NCBI RefSeq assembly: GCF_030167925.1
Contig: NZ_JASKUT010000001.1
Span: forward strand, 1,240,001 to 1,304,000
Origin: Paenibacillus silviterrae
GTDB lineage: Bacteria; Bacillota; Bacilli; Paenibacillales; NBRC-103111
Length of the DNA: 64,000 nucleotides
Direction: 5' to 3'
Shown here: positions 1 through 9,239 of the stretch, piece after piece
Layout: every line of letters starts with the position of its first letter
Position numbering within the stretch: position 1 is the stretch's first letter
Notes under the pieces: model-generated
The model's database searches: none
Told to the model about the DNA's origin: nothing
Seen by the model: the letters and a program-made list of their open reading frames with translations, nothing else
Position numbers and translations under genes: made by a program

Positions 1-30
1 GGACGCTATATAGCATCTCTGTTCCAGTGA
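1..30 (+). CDS. 3' tail of an unidentified gene (possibly dapA)
   Basis: Frame 1 is open from the left edge and stops with TGA at 28-30, giving nine C-terminal residues (GRYIASLFQ). A terminator follows directly, as expected for a gene end. In Bacillus the gene in front of this RNase J is dapA (dihydrodipicolinate synthase), so dapA is a synteny-based guess only; nine residues cannot identify the family, and the open frame could be chance. Confidence 0.3.
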   Translation, partial: GRYIASLFQ

Positions 31-43
31 TAGATGTCAGGGG

Positions 44-80
44 AAACCGGTGCCGGGGACGGCATCGGTTTTACTTTTTT
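44..80 (+). terminator. Rho-independent terminator upstream of rnj
   Basis: The arms AACCGGTGCC (45-54) and GGCATCGGTT (61-70) pair with one G-U, around a GGGGAC-type loop, and are followed by TTACTTTTTT. This ends the transcription unit entering from the left. Confidence 0.75.
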
Positions 81-121
81 CGGATACAATAGGCAGTAAT
101 ATAGTTGTAATGATGGTTTAC

Positions 122-151
122 TTGTAATTCCCTATTTTAATCATGTATAAT
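122..151 (+). promoter_or_regulatory. Sigma-A-like promoter for rnj
   Basis: TTGTAA (122-127), an 18-base spacer and a perfect TATAAT (146-151) lie about 85 bases before the rnj start, in the leader after the preceding terminator. The -10 is consensus and the -35 matches moderately. Confidence 0.5.
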
Positions 152-234
152 GATGGCAAGTGACTGGTGCGGTAGATTTTGGTTTGCAGCTCATACTTGA
201 ATCGTCGTCAATTACATAGAGGAGGTTTATTTCA

Positions 235-1914
235 TTGTCAAAGAAGAATATAGATAAAGTTACGATTTTTGCCCTGGGCGGCGTGGGTGAAATCGGTAAG
301 AATATGTATGTAGTTCAATATGCAAACGACATCGTAGTCATTGACTGCGGTTTAAAATTTCCGGAAGAGGACATGCTGGGGATCGATATTGTGATTCCGG
401 ACATCTCCTACTTGACGGAGAATCGCGATAAAGTAAGAGGTATTGTCATCACTCATGGACACGAGGACCATATCGGCGGACTTCCTTATGTGCTCAAGCA
501 CTTGAATGTTCCGGTTTATGCCACGCGTTTGACGATGGGTCTTATTGAAACGAAGCTGAAGGAAGCGAACCTGCTTGGTGATACGAAGCGGATTGTCATT
601 ACAGCCGACAGTGAGCTGAAGCTGGGCAATACCCTGACGGCGACCTTCTTCAAGACGAACCACAGTATTCCGGATTCGGTCGGAGTTTGTGTGGAGACAC
701 CAGAAGGCAATGTAGTTCATACAGGAGACTTTAAGTTCGATCAGACTCCCGTAAACGAACAATATGCCGATCTGCATAAGATGGCGGAGATCGGTCGCAA
801 GGGTGTACTGGCCCTTCTCTCGGATAGTACGAACTCGGAGCGTCCAGGCTATACAGGATCAGAGAAAAGCGTAGGCGTTGAGATCGAGGAAGTATTCCGT
901 AAGGCGAAGCAGCGCGTCATTATCGCTACGTTTGCTTCGAACATTCACCGGATTCAACAGGTTATTGACGCGGCCGAAGCTACCAGACGGAAGCTTACGG
1001 TTATTGGGCGCAGCATGGTGAATGTCGTAAGCATCGCGCATGAACTGGGCTACTTGCGGATACCGGACGGGATGCTGATCGAACCGGAAGAAATCAACAA
1101 AATGGCAGCCGATCGCGTGGTCATTTTGTCGACAGGCAGCCAAGGCGAGCCGATGTCGGCCTTGACGAGGATGGCGCGGTCCACTCATCGTAAAGTGGAT
1201 ATATTGCCGGGGGATACCGTTATCATCGCGGCTACACCGATTCCAGGTAACGAGCGTTATGTAGGCAGAACAGTGGATGAACTCATGCGGATTGGCGCAC
1301 ACGTCATCTACGGCCCTGGCTCCATTACAGGAGTACACGTTTCGGGACACGGAAGCCAGGAAGAGCTTAAGCTGATGTTGAATCTGATGCGTCCTCGTTA
1401 CTTTATTCCGATTCACGGTGAATACCGGATGCTTCGACAGCATGGATTGCTTGCGGAATCTGTCGGCATTCCGAAGGAAGACATCTTTATCGTCGATAAC
1501 GGCGAAACCGTGGAGATTCAAGACGGCGTAGCGCGCAAGGGCTCCAAGGTAACGGCAGGCAACATTCTCATTGACGGACTGGGCGTGGGGGACGTTGGCA
1601 ACATCGTGCTTCGTGACCGCAAACTATTGTCGCAGGACGGCATCCTGGTAGTCGTTGTGACACTTAGTAAGCAGGACGGAACGATTTTGTCCGGACCGGA
1701 CATTATCTCCCGAGGCTTCGTTTATGTACGGGAATCCGAGGGATTGCTGGATGAAGCGAACCGGATTGTAACGAATACGTTGCACCGATTAATGAATGAG
1801 AACGTGAACGAGTGGGCATCTCTCAAAACACATGTGAAGGATGCACTGGGACGATTCCTCTATGAACAAACCAGAAGAAGACCGATGATTCTACCGATCA
1901 TCATGGAAGTCTAA
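235..1914 (+). CDS. rnj: Ribonuclease J (RNase J family, rnjB position)
   Basis: 559 aa metallo-beta-lactamase/beta-CASP ribonuclease. The family combines 5'-3' exonuclease and endonuclease activity in mRNA decay and rRNA maturation. The zinc-binding motif HGHEDH is at residues 74-79, followed downstream by the beta-CASP region (GSQGEP, IHGEYRML) and a C-terminal domain; the length is normal. The start is TTG at 235, with GAGGAGG about 8 bases upstream (MSKKNIDKV). It is followed by tepA, ylzJ and spoIIIE, the order around B. subtilis rnjB (ymfA), so it corresponds to RNase J2 by position. Whether it acts as J1 or J2 cannot be decided from one copy; the intact HxHxDH motif suggests it is catalytic. 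Confidence 0.93.
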   Translation: MSKKNIDKVTIFALGGVGEIGKNMYVVQYANDIVVIDCGLKFPEEDMLGIDIVIPDISYLTENRDKVRGIVITHGHEDHIGGLPYVLKHLNVPVYATRLTMGLIETKLKEANLLGDTKRIVITADSELKLGNTLTATFFKTNHSIPDSVGVCVETPEGNVVHTGDFKFDQTPVNEQYADLHKMAEIGRKGVLALLSDSTNSERPGYTGSEKSVGVEIEEVFRKAKQRVIIATFASNIHRIQQVIDAAEATRRKLTVIGRSMVNVVSIAHELGYLRIPDGMLIEPEEINKMAADRVVILSTGSQGEPMSALTRMARSTHRKVDILPGDTVIIAATPIPGNERYVGRTVDELMRIGAHVIYGPGSITGVHVSGHGSQEELKLMLNLMRPRYFIPIHGEYRMLRQHGLLAESVGIPKEDIFIVDNGETVEIQDGVARKGSKVTAGNILIDGLGVGDVGNIVLRDRKLLSQDGILVVVVTLSKQDGTILSGPDIISRGFVYVRESEGLLDEANRIVTNTLHRLMNENVNEWASLKTHVKDALGRFLYEQTRRRPMILPIIMEV

Positions 1915-1962
1915 TATCTCGCATTAGTCACTTAACCCATTAGCAAATAAAAACGAAAATTC

Positions 1963-2005
1963 AAGCTTCCTGCAGCCTGAGAAGGCACACGCAGGAAGCT
2001 TTTTC
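1963..2005 (+). terminator. Rho-independent terminator after rnj
   Basis: AAGCTTCCTGC (1963-1973) pairs perfectly with GCAGGAAGCTT (1991-2001) and runs into TTTT. It covers the upstream ATG at 2007, which argues for the later tepA start. Confidence 0.9.
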
Positions 2006-2078
2006 AATGCCGCGCATATCCTGCATCTGGCTGAATCATACTAGAAGAGTACATTTAGCCAACGGGGGGACGCAAACC

Positions 2079-2825
2079 ATGCCTAATTTTTCGAACGTGG
2101 ACAGCAACAAGCAGGAGCAGCCAATGTCCGAGGAGGACAAGAAGAACGCAACTGTGGAAAGCATTCAACAGCTTGGGGTAACGAGCCCGGCGACAACCGG
2201 GGAATCCAATATTTTTTGTTTGAACATTATTGGGCAGGTAGAAGGACACATCGTGCTGCCGCCGCAAAATAAAACGACGAAGTATGAACACCTCATCCCG
2301 CAGCTGGTTGCCGCCGAGCAAAATGCGAAAATTGAAGGAGTTCTCATTATTCTTAACACAGTTGGCGGCGATGTAGAAGCAGGCCTCGCGATCGCTGAGA
2401 TGATTTCGACCTTGTCGAAGCCTTCCGTTACGCTTGTGCTTGGCGGAGGTCACAGCATCGGTGTGCCTATCGCGGTTTCTTCCCATCACTCCATTATCGC
2501 GGAAACAGCAACTATGACGATTCATCCGATCCGCTTGAACGGGTTAGTCATCGGGGTACCGCAAACGTTTGAATATTTGGACAAAATGCAGGAACGCGTC
2601 ATTCGCTTTATCACTAGTCATTCAAAAGTGACGGAGGAAAAAATAAAGGAGCTTATGTTTAAGACCGGTGAGCTGACCCGAGATATCGGGACTACGGTCA
2701 TTGGTGCCGATGCCGTAAAATACGGCTTAATCGACCGTGTAGGCGGAATTGGGGATGCCATTCGCGAGCTGAACCGCCTGATCGAGGAGCGGCGCAAAAC
2801 GAAAACGGAGGGCCCTCTCCAATGA
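2079..2825 (+). CDS. tepA: TepA, ClpP-like protease family protein
   Basis: 248 aa from ATG 2079, preceded by an AACGGGGGGA ribosome-binding site. The reading frame is open back to 2007, but that ATG abuts the rnj terminator. TepA belongs to the ClpP/crotonase-fold serine peptidases. In B. subtilis it was linked to protein export (translocation-enhancing protein) and to degradation of small acid-soluble spore proteins during germination. The core [15 protein letters not shown] segment and GGGHSIGVP are visible, with Ser126 the likely nucleophile. The N-terminal ~40 residues are polar, charged and poorly conserved in type. It overlaps ylzJ by 4 bases (ATGA), so the two are probably translationally coupled. 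Confidence 0.88.
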   Translation: MPNFSNVDSNKQEQPMSEEDKKNATVESIQQLGVTSPATTGESNIFCLNIIGQVEGHIVLPPQNKTTKYEHLIPQLVAAEQNAKIEGVLIILNTVGGDVEAGLAIAEMISTLSKPSVTLVLGGGHSIGVPIAVSSHHSIIAETATMTIHPIRLNGLVIGVPQTFEYLDKMQERVIRFITSHSKVTEEKIKELMFKTGELTRDIGTTVIGADAVKYGLIDRVGGIGDAIRELNRLIEERRKTKTEGPLQ

Positions 2826-3049
2826 CGCTATATACCATATTGCCTATCGAGTCTGTCCTGCAGGGTATGGAAGAGATGGAGAAGGAAACTTATGTGGAGC
2901 TTAACCTTAACGGGATCATGATGCAGGTGAAGCCTTTAAACGGCCATCAAGCCTCTATTGTGAGACTGCTCAGCTGCAATCCGCAGGACTTCCTTAATCC
3001 GCAATATACTCCTGGACGCATTATTGAATTTCAGCCGGTTGGTATTTGA
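2822..3049 (+). CDS. ylzJ: YlzJ-like small protein
   Basis: 75 aa, starting inside the tepA stop (ATGA). It matches the YlzJ-like family by size and by its place between tepA and spoIIIE. Features visible are an N-terminal TLYTILPIE segment, a central basic/hydrophobic stretch and a C-terminal [10 protein letters not shown]. There are no membrane segments or cysteine motifs. The function of the family is unknown. The tight coupling to tepA suggests they are made together. Confidence 0.8.
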   Translation: MTLYTILPIESVLQGMEEMEKETYVELNLNGIMMQVKPLNGHQASIVRLLSCNPQDFLNPQYTPGRIIEFQPVGI

Positions 3050-3066
3050 AAAACATAGCACGCTCA

Positions 3067-3095
3067 TTCTGCTCACACCCAAACTATGGTATAAT
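3067..3095 (+). promoter_or_regulatory. Possible promoter for spoIIIE/ftsK
   Basis: A perfect TATAAT lies at 3090-3095, 23 bases before the TTG start, but the -35 (TTCTGC, 3067-3072) is poor. If used, the leader would be very short. Confidence 0.3.
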
Positions 3096-3118
3096 ACCAA
3101 CTTGGGGGTGAGCTTTTC

Positions 3119-5656
3119 TTGTCTAGAAGGAAGAAGCAAAGCAAAGGTTTGAAGGCGAATCTGAAGTTTGAATTATACGGCATCGTGATCTTAACGCTTT
3201 CGATTATTGCCTTATCCCGGGAGGGCTCAGTAGCCCGCTCGTTAACGTATTTGTTCCGTTTTATGATTGGAACTTGGGATTTTATCGTGCCGCTGCTTTT
3301 TATTTATGTCGGTCTCTTCGTTATGATGAAACGGGAATGGCCGATATGGCGGACGAGCCGCAAGGCAGGGCTGCTGCTCATTGTGCTCGCTTTGCTGCTG
3401 ATGAGTCATATCAGCCTGTTTGCCCAGCTGTACCCGAAGGGACAATTTACAGCAGGTCAAATCATGTCGCAAACGTGGAACAGCATGGTGAACGGACTGA
3501 GTCCGTCTGGGAAAGGACAAGCCATTCTTACTTATGAGGTAGGCGGAGGGATAGTCGGTGCTGCGCTATACAGCGTATTGTATTTTCTCTTCAGCCAGCT
3601 TGGGGCGAAGCTCATTCAATATATGCTGTTTATAGCCGGATTTACATTAATGACGGGCTGGTCGCTTACCGATGTGCTGCAGCGTTTAAGAGGACGTAAG
3701 TCGTTTGCGGATACGCTGCTTGGACAATACATAAGACAAATGCTGGCGAAACGGGAGCAGGCCAAACAAACGGCCTTGGCAAAGGCCAAGAAGAAGCAGC
3801 CTGCAACGACCTTTGTTCCGGTCGATGACGAGGAATTCGATGAGGAGAATTTTCGTCCTGAACGCAAGGAGAAGAAGATTGCGAAGAAGCGCCCGCTGTT
3901 CTTCGATCTTCTTCAGCCGAAGCCTGCCGAGAAACGGGCGAAGGCAGAGAAGAAGGGAGCTCCCGCTGTTGTCGAGGAGGCTGATGAGGAAGTTTCGGTT
4001 TACCGGGCGGACGATTTGCCGCTGGACCGATTGGAAGAGGACGAGCCGGGGCAGGATCCTGCGATCCCCGTCATTCGTGATTTCCAGGAGCACGTGAAGA
4101 GTGAGGCCGTTACCTCATCTGCTTCTACCGCTGTTCCGGTTCAGCCAACACCTCCCGTATCCCACGCCAAGGAGGAGCCTTTAGGGGATGAGGCTGCCGA
4201 GGACTTCGAGGTCAAGAACAAGCCCTTAGCCGTCCCTTACGTACTACCGTCCTTGCAGCTGCTCGCGAAGCCCAATATGGGCAAAGGCGCCGATTCCTTA
4301 GATTACAAGGCTGTGGCGCGAAAGCTTGAGACTACGCTCGAGAGCTTCGGCGTTCGGACCAAAGTGCTCGAGGTTGTCAGGGGGCCTTCGGTGACACGAT
4401 ATGAGATTCAGCCTGATGTCGGTGTGAAGGTAAGCCGAATCGTCAGTTTGACGGATGACATTGCGCTTGCCCTTGCTGCCAAGGATATTCGTATGGAAGC
4501 GCCGATCCCCGGTAAATCCGCGATCGGTATTGAAGTGCCGAACACGGAGGTATCGATCGTGACCATGCGGGAGGTCATGGAAACGGCCGCCTTCCAGGAT
4601 GCCGGGTCAAAACTGTCGATTACGCTTGGCCGCGATATCTCGGGCCAGCCGATCGTAGGCAATCTGGCCCGTATGCCTCACTTGCTTGTAGCGGGTGCAA
4701 CGGGGTCCGGTAAATCTGTATGTATTAACGGGATTATTACGAGCGTTCTTTATAAGGCAAAGCCGGATGAAGTTAAGTTTCTGATGATTGACCCTAAAAT
4801 GGTGGAGCTTAATGTGTACAACGGCATTCCGCATCTTCTTGCACCGGTGGTTACGGATCCGCGCCGGGCTTCGCTGGCGCTTAAGAAGGTCGTTGTCGAG
4901 ATGGAAAAGCGATATGAGCTGTTTTCCAAGAGTGGCACGAGGAATATTGAAGGCTACAACAATATGCTGCTGGAGACGCAGACCGGCGCACCCCTTCCTT
5001 ACATAGTAGTCATTGTGGACGAGCTTGCGGATTTAATGATGGTTGCCGCGAATGACGTGGAGGATTCCATCACACGTCTGGCCCAAATGGCGCGTGCCGC
5101 CGGTATCCATCTTATTATTGCAACACAGCGGCCGTCCGTCGATGTAATTACGGGGGTCATTAAAGCGAACATACCGTCCCGTATTGCGTTCGGAGTATCC
5201 TCCCAGGTGGATTCCAGAACGATATTGGATATGGTAGGGGCGGAGAAGCTGCTTGGGCGCGGGGATATGCTGTACCTTCCAATGGGAGCTTCCAAGCCTG
5301 TCCGGGTACAAGGCGCTTTCCTATCCGATCAAGAGGTGGAAGCTGTCGTGAACTTCGTTCGCACCCAAGGTCAGGCTAACTATGTTGAGGATATGGTCCC
5401 TCACGTAGAGGAGCAGCAGGATGTCCAGAACGAGGTCGAGGATGAACTTTATGATCAAGCGGTACAGATCATCTTGGAAGCGAAGCAGGCGTCCGTCTCG
5501 CTGCTTCAGCGGCGCATGAGAGTAGGTTATACCCGTGCGGCTCGCCTAATCGATACGATGGAAGCCAAAGGCATTGTCGGTCCTTACGAGGGCAGCAAGC
5601 CGAGAGAGGTTTTAGTCACGTTAGAACAATACCATATGAACCGTATGAGCTCTTAA
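3119..5656 (+). CDS. spoIIIE: DNA translocase FtsK/SpoIIIE
   Basis: 845 aa septum-anchored DNA pump that moves chromosomal DNA through a closing division or sporulation septum. The N-terminus has about four hydrophobic membrane segments (residues ~20-180). A long charged Lys/Glu-rich linker follows (~200-380). The motor domain has Walker A G526-S533 (GATGSGKS) and Walker B ending at D634/E635 (VIVDELAD). The C-terminal gamma winged helix ([16 protein letters not shown]) reads KOPS/SRS-type sequences in the family. The TTG start at 3119 has GGGGGTGAG upstream. Synteny with tepA-ylzJ points to SpoIIIE rather than SftA. The linker is longer and more acidic than in B. subtilis. Confidence 0.95.
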   Translation: MSRRKKQSKGLKANLKFELYGIVILTLSIIALSREGSVARSLTYLFRFMIGTWDFIVPLLFIYVGLFVMMKREWPIWRTSRKAGLLLIVLALLLMSHISLFAQLYPKGQFTAGQIMSQTWNSMVNGLSPSGKGQAILTYEVGGGIVGAALYSVLYFLFSQLGAKLIQYMLFIAGFTLMTGWSLTDVLQRLRGRKSFADTLLGQYIRQMLAKREQAKQTALAKAKKKQPATTFVPVDDEEFDEENFRPERKEKKIAKKRPLFFDLLQPKPAEKRAKAEKKGAPAVVEEADEEVSVYRADDLPLDRLEEDEPGQDPAIPVIRDFQEHVKSEAVTSSASTAVPVQPTPPVSHAKEEPLGDEAAEDFEVKNKPLAVPYVLPSLQLLAKPNMGKGADSLDYKAVARKLETTLESFGVRTKVLEVVRGPSVTRYEIQPDVGVKVSRIVSLTDDIALALAAKDIRMEAPIPGKSAIGIEVPNTEVSIVTMREVMETAAFQDAGSKLSITLGRDISGQPIVGNLARMPHLLVAGATGSGKSVCINGIITSVLYKAKPDEVKFLMIDPKMVELNVYNGIPHLLAPVVTDPRRASLALKKVVVEMEKRYELFSKSGTRNIEGYNNMLLETQTGAPLPYIVVIVDELADLMMVAANDVEDSITRLAQMARAAGIHLIIATQRPSVDVITGVIKANIPSRIAFGVSSQVDSRTILDMVGAEKLLGRGDMLYLPMGASKPVRVQGAFLSDQEVEAVVNFVRTQGQANYVEDMVPHVEEQQDVQNEVEDELYDQAVQIILEAKQASVSLLQRRMRVGYTRAARLIDTMEAKGIVGPYEGSKPREVLVTLEQYHMNRMSS

Positions 5657-5676
5657 GCTGCTTGCTGTTTCCAGCT

Positions 5677-5707
5677 TGAATAGAAGCTTACCGCCTTTCT
5701 CATAATA
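5677..5707 (+). promoter_or_regulatory. Sigma-G-like promoter for sleB
   Basis: TGAATA (5677-5682), an 18-base spacer and CATAATA (5701-5707) fit the forespore sigma-G/sigma-F pattern (TGNATA, CATAnTA), about 50 bases before sleB. In B. subtilis sleB is transcribed by sigma-G, so the match fits the gene's job. Confidence 0.55.
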
Positions 5708-5755
5708 ACCTTAAAAAGGTTGTCCATTACGATTGTGGGAAAGGTGAGTAAGCAG

Positions 5756-6553
5756 ATGAACAAGCGGCTAGTTTTCATTACGGTTTGTTTGGTTTTTGTT
5801 CTTTTTGCAGGGTATCACATGACGCATCGCATGAACAACGTAACACAAACGTTCAGCGCGAATGAAATCCGTTACGGTGCTACAGGGTCAGATGTTTATG
5901 AGCTGCAGGGACGCTTGAAATATCTCGGGTTCTATTATGGCAATGTGGACGGCGATTTCGGCTACAACACGTTAAAATCGCTGAAATGGTTCCAATCCGA
6001 GTTCGGGTTGACGGTGGATGGCGTTGCAGGAGCCAAAACGAAGCTGAAGCTGTGGGAGGCAACCAAGAACTACAAGCCCACTGCAGCTGAGCTACCTGGC
6101 GGGGGCGGAGCTGCCGCTGGCGGTGGTGCTGGAGCCGGAGCCGGTACGGGCGGCACCGCACATACAGCGGGGATGACCGGCGCGACGCGTCTTGGTTTAT
6201 CACAGCAGGATTTGGATCTGATGGCTAATGCGGTACACGGGGAAGCCCGAGGCGAGCCATATATCGGTCAAATCGCCGTGGCAGCCGTTATTTTGAACCG
6301 TGTGGAGTCAGCAAGCTTTCCTAATACAGTGTCAGGGGTTATCTTCCAGCCGGGAGCGTTCACTGCGGTAGCCGACGGTCAAATTTGGCTTACACCGAAT
6401 GAAACCTCGCGTAAAGCAGTACAGGATGCCCTAAGCGGCATGGATCCGACTGGAGGCTGTATATATTACTTTAACCCGGTGACGGCCACATCCAAATGGA
6501 TATGGTCAAGACCGCAGGTGAAGCAGATCGGCAAGCATATTTTCTGTATGTAA
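5756..6553 (+). CDS. sleB: Spore cortex-lytic enzyme SleB
   Basis: 265 aa from ATG 5756 (GGAAAGGTGAG upstream); a TTG at 5720 is a weaker alternative. The layout is an N-terminal signal/anchor (RLVFITVCLVFVLFAGY), a peptidoglycan-binding domain (~residues 42-100, GSDVYELQGRLKYLGFY), a Gly/Ala-rich linker of about 25 residues, and a C-terminal SleB/Hydrolase_2 domain beginning near HGEARGEPYIGQ, whose Glu is the likely catalytic acid. SleB is a lytic transglycosylase that attacks muramic-lactam-containing spore cortex during germination. The usual partner gene ypeB does not follow here. The sigma-G-like promoter supports forespore expression. Confidence 0.9.
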   Translation: MNKRLVFITVCLVFVLFAGYHMTHRMNNVTQTFSANEIRYGATGSDVYELQGRLKYLGFYYGNVDGDFGYNTLKSLKWFQSEFGLTVDGVAGAKTKLKLWEATKNYKPTAAELPGGGGAAAGGGAGAGAGTGGTAHTAGMTGATRLGLSQQDLDLMANAVHGEARGEPYIGQIAVAAVILNRVESASFPNTVSGVIFQPGAFTAVADGQIWLTPNETSRKAVQDALSGMDPTGGCIYYFNPVTATSKWIWSRPQVKQIGKHIFCM

Positions 6554-6570
6554 TGATTGGAAATGTCTCG

Positions 6571-6606
6571 AGAAGAAGTAACCCCAAGCGGTTGCTTCTT
6601 CTATTT
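6571..6606 (+). terminator. Rho-independent terminator after sleB
   Basis: AGAAGAAGTAACC (6571-6583) pairs with GGTTGCTTCTTCT (6590-6602) with one G-U, then ATTT. The U-tract is short. Confidence 0.7.
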
Positions 6607-6664
6607 ATGAAGGAATATAATGGATATGCAAGAGAGGCGGGGTAGAATGAAAGGAGCGGTTGCT

Positions 6665-7948
6665 TTGAAAACCATTCAATTCGAGCGAAGCGCGGTCCGA
6701 AATATTCGGGTTCATGTGCTTCCGACAGAGCAGTTTAAGACATTTGCCATTTCCGTCTATGTAGGGTGTCCCCTTCAGGAGAAAAGTGTCACCCAAACCG
6801 CTTTAACCCCTTTTGTTCTGCGCAGAGGGAATGAGACGTACCCTGATACGAAGCAGTACCGGGAACGACTGGATGATTTGTATGGAGCCGGGTTCGGGTT
6901 CGATATCTATAAACGCGGAGACCAGCAAATGGTTCAATTCCGGATGGACGTGATTCAAGACGAATTTGTTTCCAGCAAAGAGTCGTTACTTTCGGAAGCG
7001 ATGAAGTTTCTGGGAGAGACAATGACTCGCCCTGCCCTGGAGAACGGTGCCTTCGTCAAGAAGTATGTGGATTCTGAGAAAACGACGCTGCAAAAACGGC
7101 TGGAATCGATTATCAACGATAAAATCAAATACGCCGCCGAGCGCTGTATTGAAGAAATGTGTAAGGAGGAGCCATACCGGCTTCATCCGCTTGGGAAGAT
7201 TGAACAGCTCGGGGCTATCGAGCCTTCGTCGCTGTACGCCTACTACCGCAATTGGCTTGAAGCGGCACCAATCGATGTTTATGTAGTAGGGAATACGACG
7301 CTGGAGCAAGTGGTACCGCTTATTGAAAAGCACTTCGGTTTGGAACGCGGTCAGGCAGCCGGATATTCCGGCCGGATCGAGCATCGGAGCGTACATGAGG
7401 TACGTGAGGTAATTGAGCGTATCGATGTGAATCAAGGGAAGCTGAACATGGGGCTGCGCGTATACACTACCTATGGAGATCCCGGTTATGCTACGGCATT
7501 AATGTACAATGGAATTTTGGGAGGATACCCGCATTCCAAGCTGTTCACGAACGTCCGGGAGAAGGCGAGTCTGGCCTATTACGCATCGTCGCGATTAGAC
7601 GGGCATAAGGGAATTATGACGATTCAGTCGGGGATTGAAATCGGCAATTATGAGAAGGCGGTTACTATCATCAAGGAACAGCTTCAGGCGATGCAGGATG
7701 GCCAAATCAGCGATGTGGAGCTGGGACAGACGAAGGCGATGATTACAGGTCATCTTCGTGAGCTGCAGGATTCGGCGTTTGAATTGATCTCCTTCGACTT
7801 TAACAACGTTCTCTCAGGGGCGGATCGTACGGTGCCTTCACTGATTGAGCAGATTGAGGCGGTATCGAAAGCGGATATTCAAGCGCAAGCGCAAAAAGTA
7901 AAGCTGGATACGATCTATTTCCTTCGCGATAGAAAGGGAGGAGAATAA
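6665..7948 (+). CDS. ymfF: M16 peptidase-like protein YmfF (non-catalytic subunit)
   Basis: 427 aa from TTG 6665, which has a good AAGGAG 9 bases upstream; in-frame ATGs at 6647 and 6620 are alternatives. It has the two-lobed M16 (insulinase/mitochondrial processing peptidase) form, but the region where HxxEH should lie (TPFVLRRGNETYP) has no zinc-binding motif. The next gene does carry HxxEH. M16 proteins often work as a catalytic plus a non-catalytic subunit, so this is probably the helper half. In Bacillus the pair ymfF-ymfH has the same order. The substrate is not known; related AlbE/AlbF pairs process peptides. Confidence 0.87.
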   Translation: MKTIQFERSAVRNIRVHVLPTEQFKTFAISVYVGCPLQEKSVTQTALTPFVLRRGNETYPDTKQYRERLDDLYGAGFGFDIYKRGDQQMVQFRMDVIQDEFVSSKESLLSEAMKFLGETMTRPALENGAFVKKYVDSEKTTLQKRLESIINDKIKYAAERCIEEMCKEEPYRLHPLGKIEQLGAIEPSSLYAYYRNWLEAAPIDVYVVGNTTLEQVVPLIEKHFGLERGQAAGYSGRIEHRSVHEVREVIERIDVNQGKLNMGLRVYTTYGDPGYATALMYNGILGGYPHSKLFTNVREKASLAYYASSRLDGHKGIMTIQSGIEIGNYEKAVTIIKEQLQAMQDGQISDVELGQTKAMITGHLRELQDSAFELISFDFNNVLSGADRTVPSLIEQIEAVSKADIQAQAQKVKLDTIYFLRDRKGGE

Positions 7949-7949
7949 A

Positions 7950-9239
7950 ATGGTGCAGGTAATTCCATACCCCCATGTTAAAGAAAAGCTATACCACGAG
8001 CAGCTTCCGAACGGCCTGCAAGTTTTTGTGCTTCCGAAGGAAGGCTTTCAGAAAACATACGCCACCTTCTCGACGAAATACGGATCCATCGATAATCATT
8101 TTCAAGTCGTCGGATCCGAGGAGAAGCGGGTTCCGGATGGAATTGCCCACTTCCTTGAGCACAAAATGTTCGAGGAGCCGGAGGGAGACATCTTCTCCAA
8201 ATTCGCGGCTCAAGGAGCGTCGGCGAATGCTTTTACAAGCTTTGATCGTACCGTGTACTTATATTCAGCCAGTGGAATGGTGGAAGAAAACTTAACCACG
8301 CTGCTCAACTTTGTGCAGAATCCTTATTTTACCGACGAGAATGTAGATAAGGAAAAGGGGATTATCGGACAGGAAATTCAAATGTACCGCGATAATGCGG
8401 ACTGGCGATCCTACTTCGGTTTAATTGAGACGATGTATCATACCCATCCGGTCCATATTGACATTGCCGGAACGATTGATTCCATCGGTCAAATTACCAA
8501 GGAAATGCTGTACGACTGCTACCATACCTTCTACCACCCTAGCAACATGAGTGTCTTTGTGGTGGGCGGAGTGGACCCTGAGCGAATTCTGGAGCTCATT
8601 CGGGACAATCAGGCGAAGAAGGATTACCAACCGCAGGGGGAGATCAAACGGTTCTTCGAGCAGGAGCCAGCCTCCGTAAAGGAGCCGAGAAGGGTGACGG
8701 TACTGCCAGTATCTCTCCCCAAATGCTTGTTCGGCTGTAAAGAGCCCGAGCAATCCTTAAAGGGACGGGAGCTTCTGAAGCGGGAGCTTACGATGAAGCT
8801 GCTGTTTGATATTCTCTTAAGCCCAAGCTCCGCCATTTATCAGAAGTTGTATGATGAGCAGCTGATTTCGGATAATTTCGGTTCGGAATACAACATTGGC
8901 GAAAACTACGCGTTCTCTGTCATAGGTGGAGATACGAAGGATCCGGATCAATTGATCGAGCGTGTCAAAGCGGAAATCGACGCGGTCAAAGGAAGCGGCA
9001 TTCGCGAAGAGGATTTTGAACGGAGCAGAAGAAAAAAGGTGGGGGGCTTCCTTCGACAGCTTAACTCGCCTGAAGCGATTGCTAATGAATTTACCAAATA
9101 TCGATTTAAGGATATCGATTTGTTCGACATTGCATCGGTGTATGAAGAATTGACTCTGGCAGATGTAAACGAACAGCTGCAGCGGCATTTCGACTGGAAT
9201 CAGCTTGCTGTATCGATCGTAAAGAGTGATAACGCATGA
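7950..9239 (+). CDS. ymfH: M16 family zinc peptidase YmfH (catalytic subunit)
   Basis: 429 aa zinc metallopeptidase with the inverted zinc motif HFLEH at residues 67-71 and the downstream glutamate region of the family (ENVDKEKGIIGQEI). It starts one base after the ymfF stop with a strong GGGAGGAG, and its last bases overlap ymfI (ATGA), so the three genes form one operon. The likely active partner of YmfF. It is cytoplasmic, with no signal peptide. The natural substrate is unknown. Confidence 0.9.
   Translation: MVQVIPYPHVKEKLYHEQLPNGLQVFVLPKEGFQKTYATFSTKYGSIDNHFQVVGSEEKRVPDGIAHFLEHKMFEEPEGDIFSKFAAQGASANAFTSFDRTVYLYSASGMVEENLTTLLNFVQNPYFTDENVDKEKGIIGQEIQMYRDNADWRSYFGLIETMYHTHPVHIDIAGTIDSIGQITKEMLYDCYHTFYHPSNMSVFVVGGVDPERILELIRDNQAKKDYQPQGEIKRFFEQEPASVKEPRRVTVLPVSLPKCLFGCKEPEQSLKGRELLKRELTMKLLFDILLSPSSAIYQKLYDEQLISDNFGSEYNIGENYAFSVIGGDTKDPDQLIERVKAEIDAVKGSGIREEDFERSRRKKVGGFLRQLNSPEAIANEFTKYRFKDIDLFDIASVYEELTLADVNEQLQRHFDWNQLAVSIVKSDNA

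Noticed and set aside
6096..6165. Gly/Ala repeat-rich DNA in sleB
   Set aside because: It encodes a flexible interdomain linker, in frame, and is not a mobile or tandem-repeat element.
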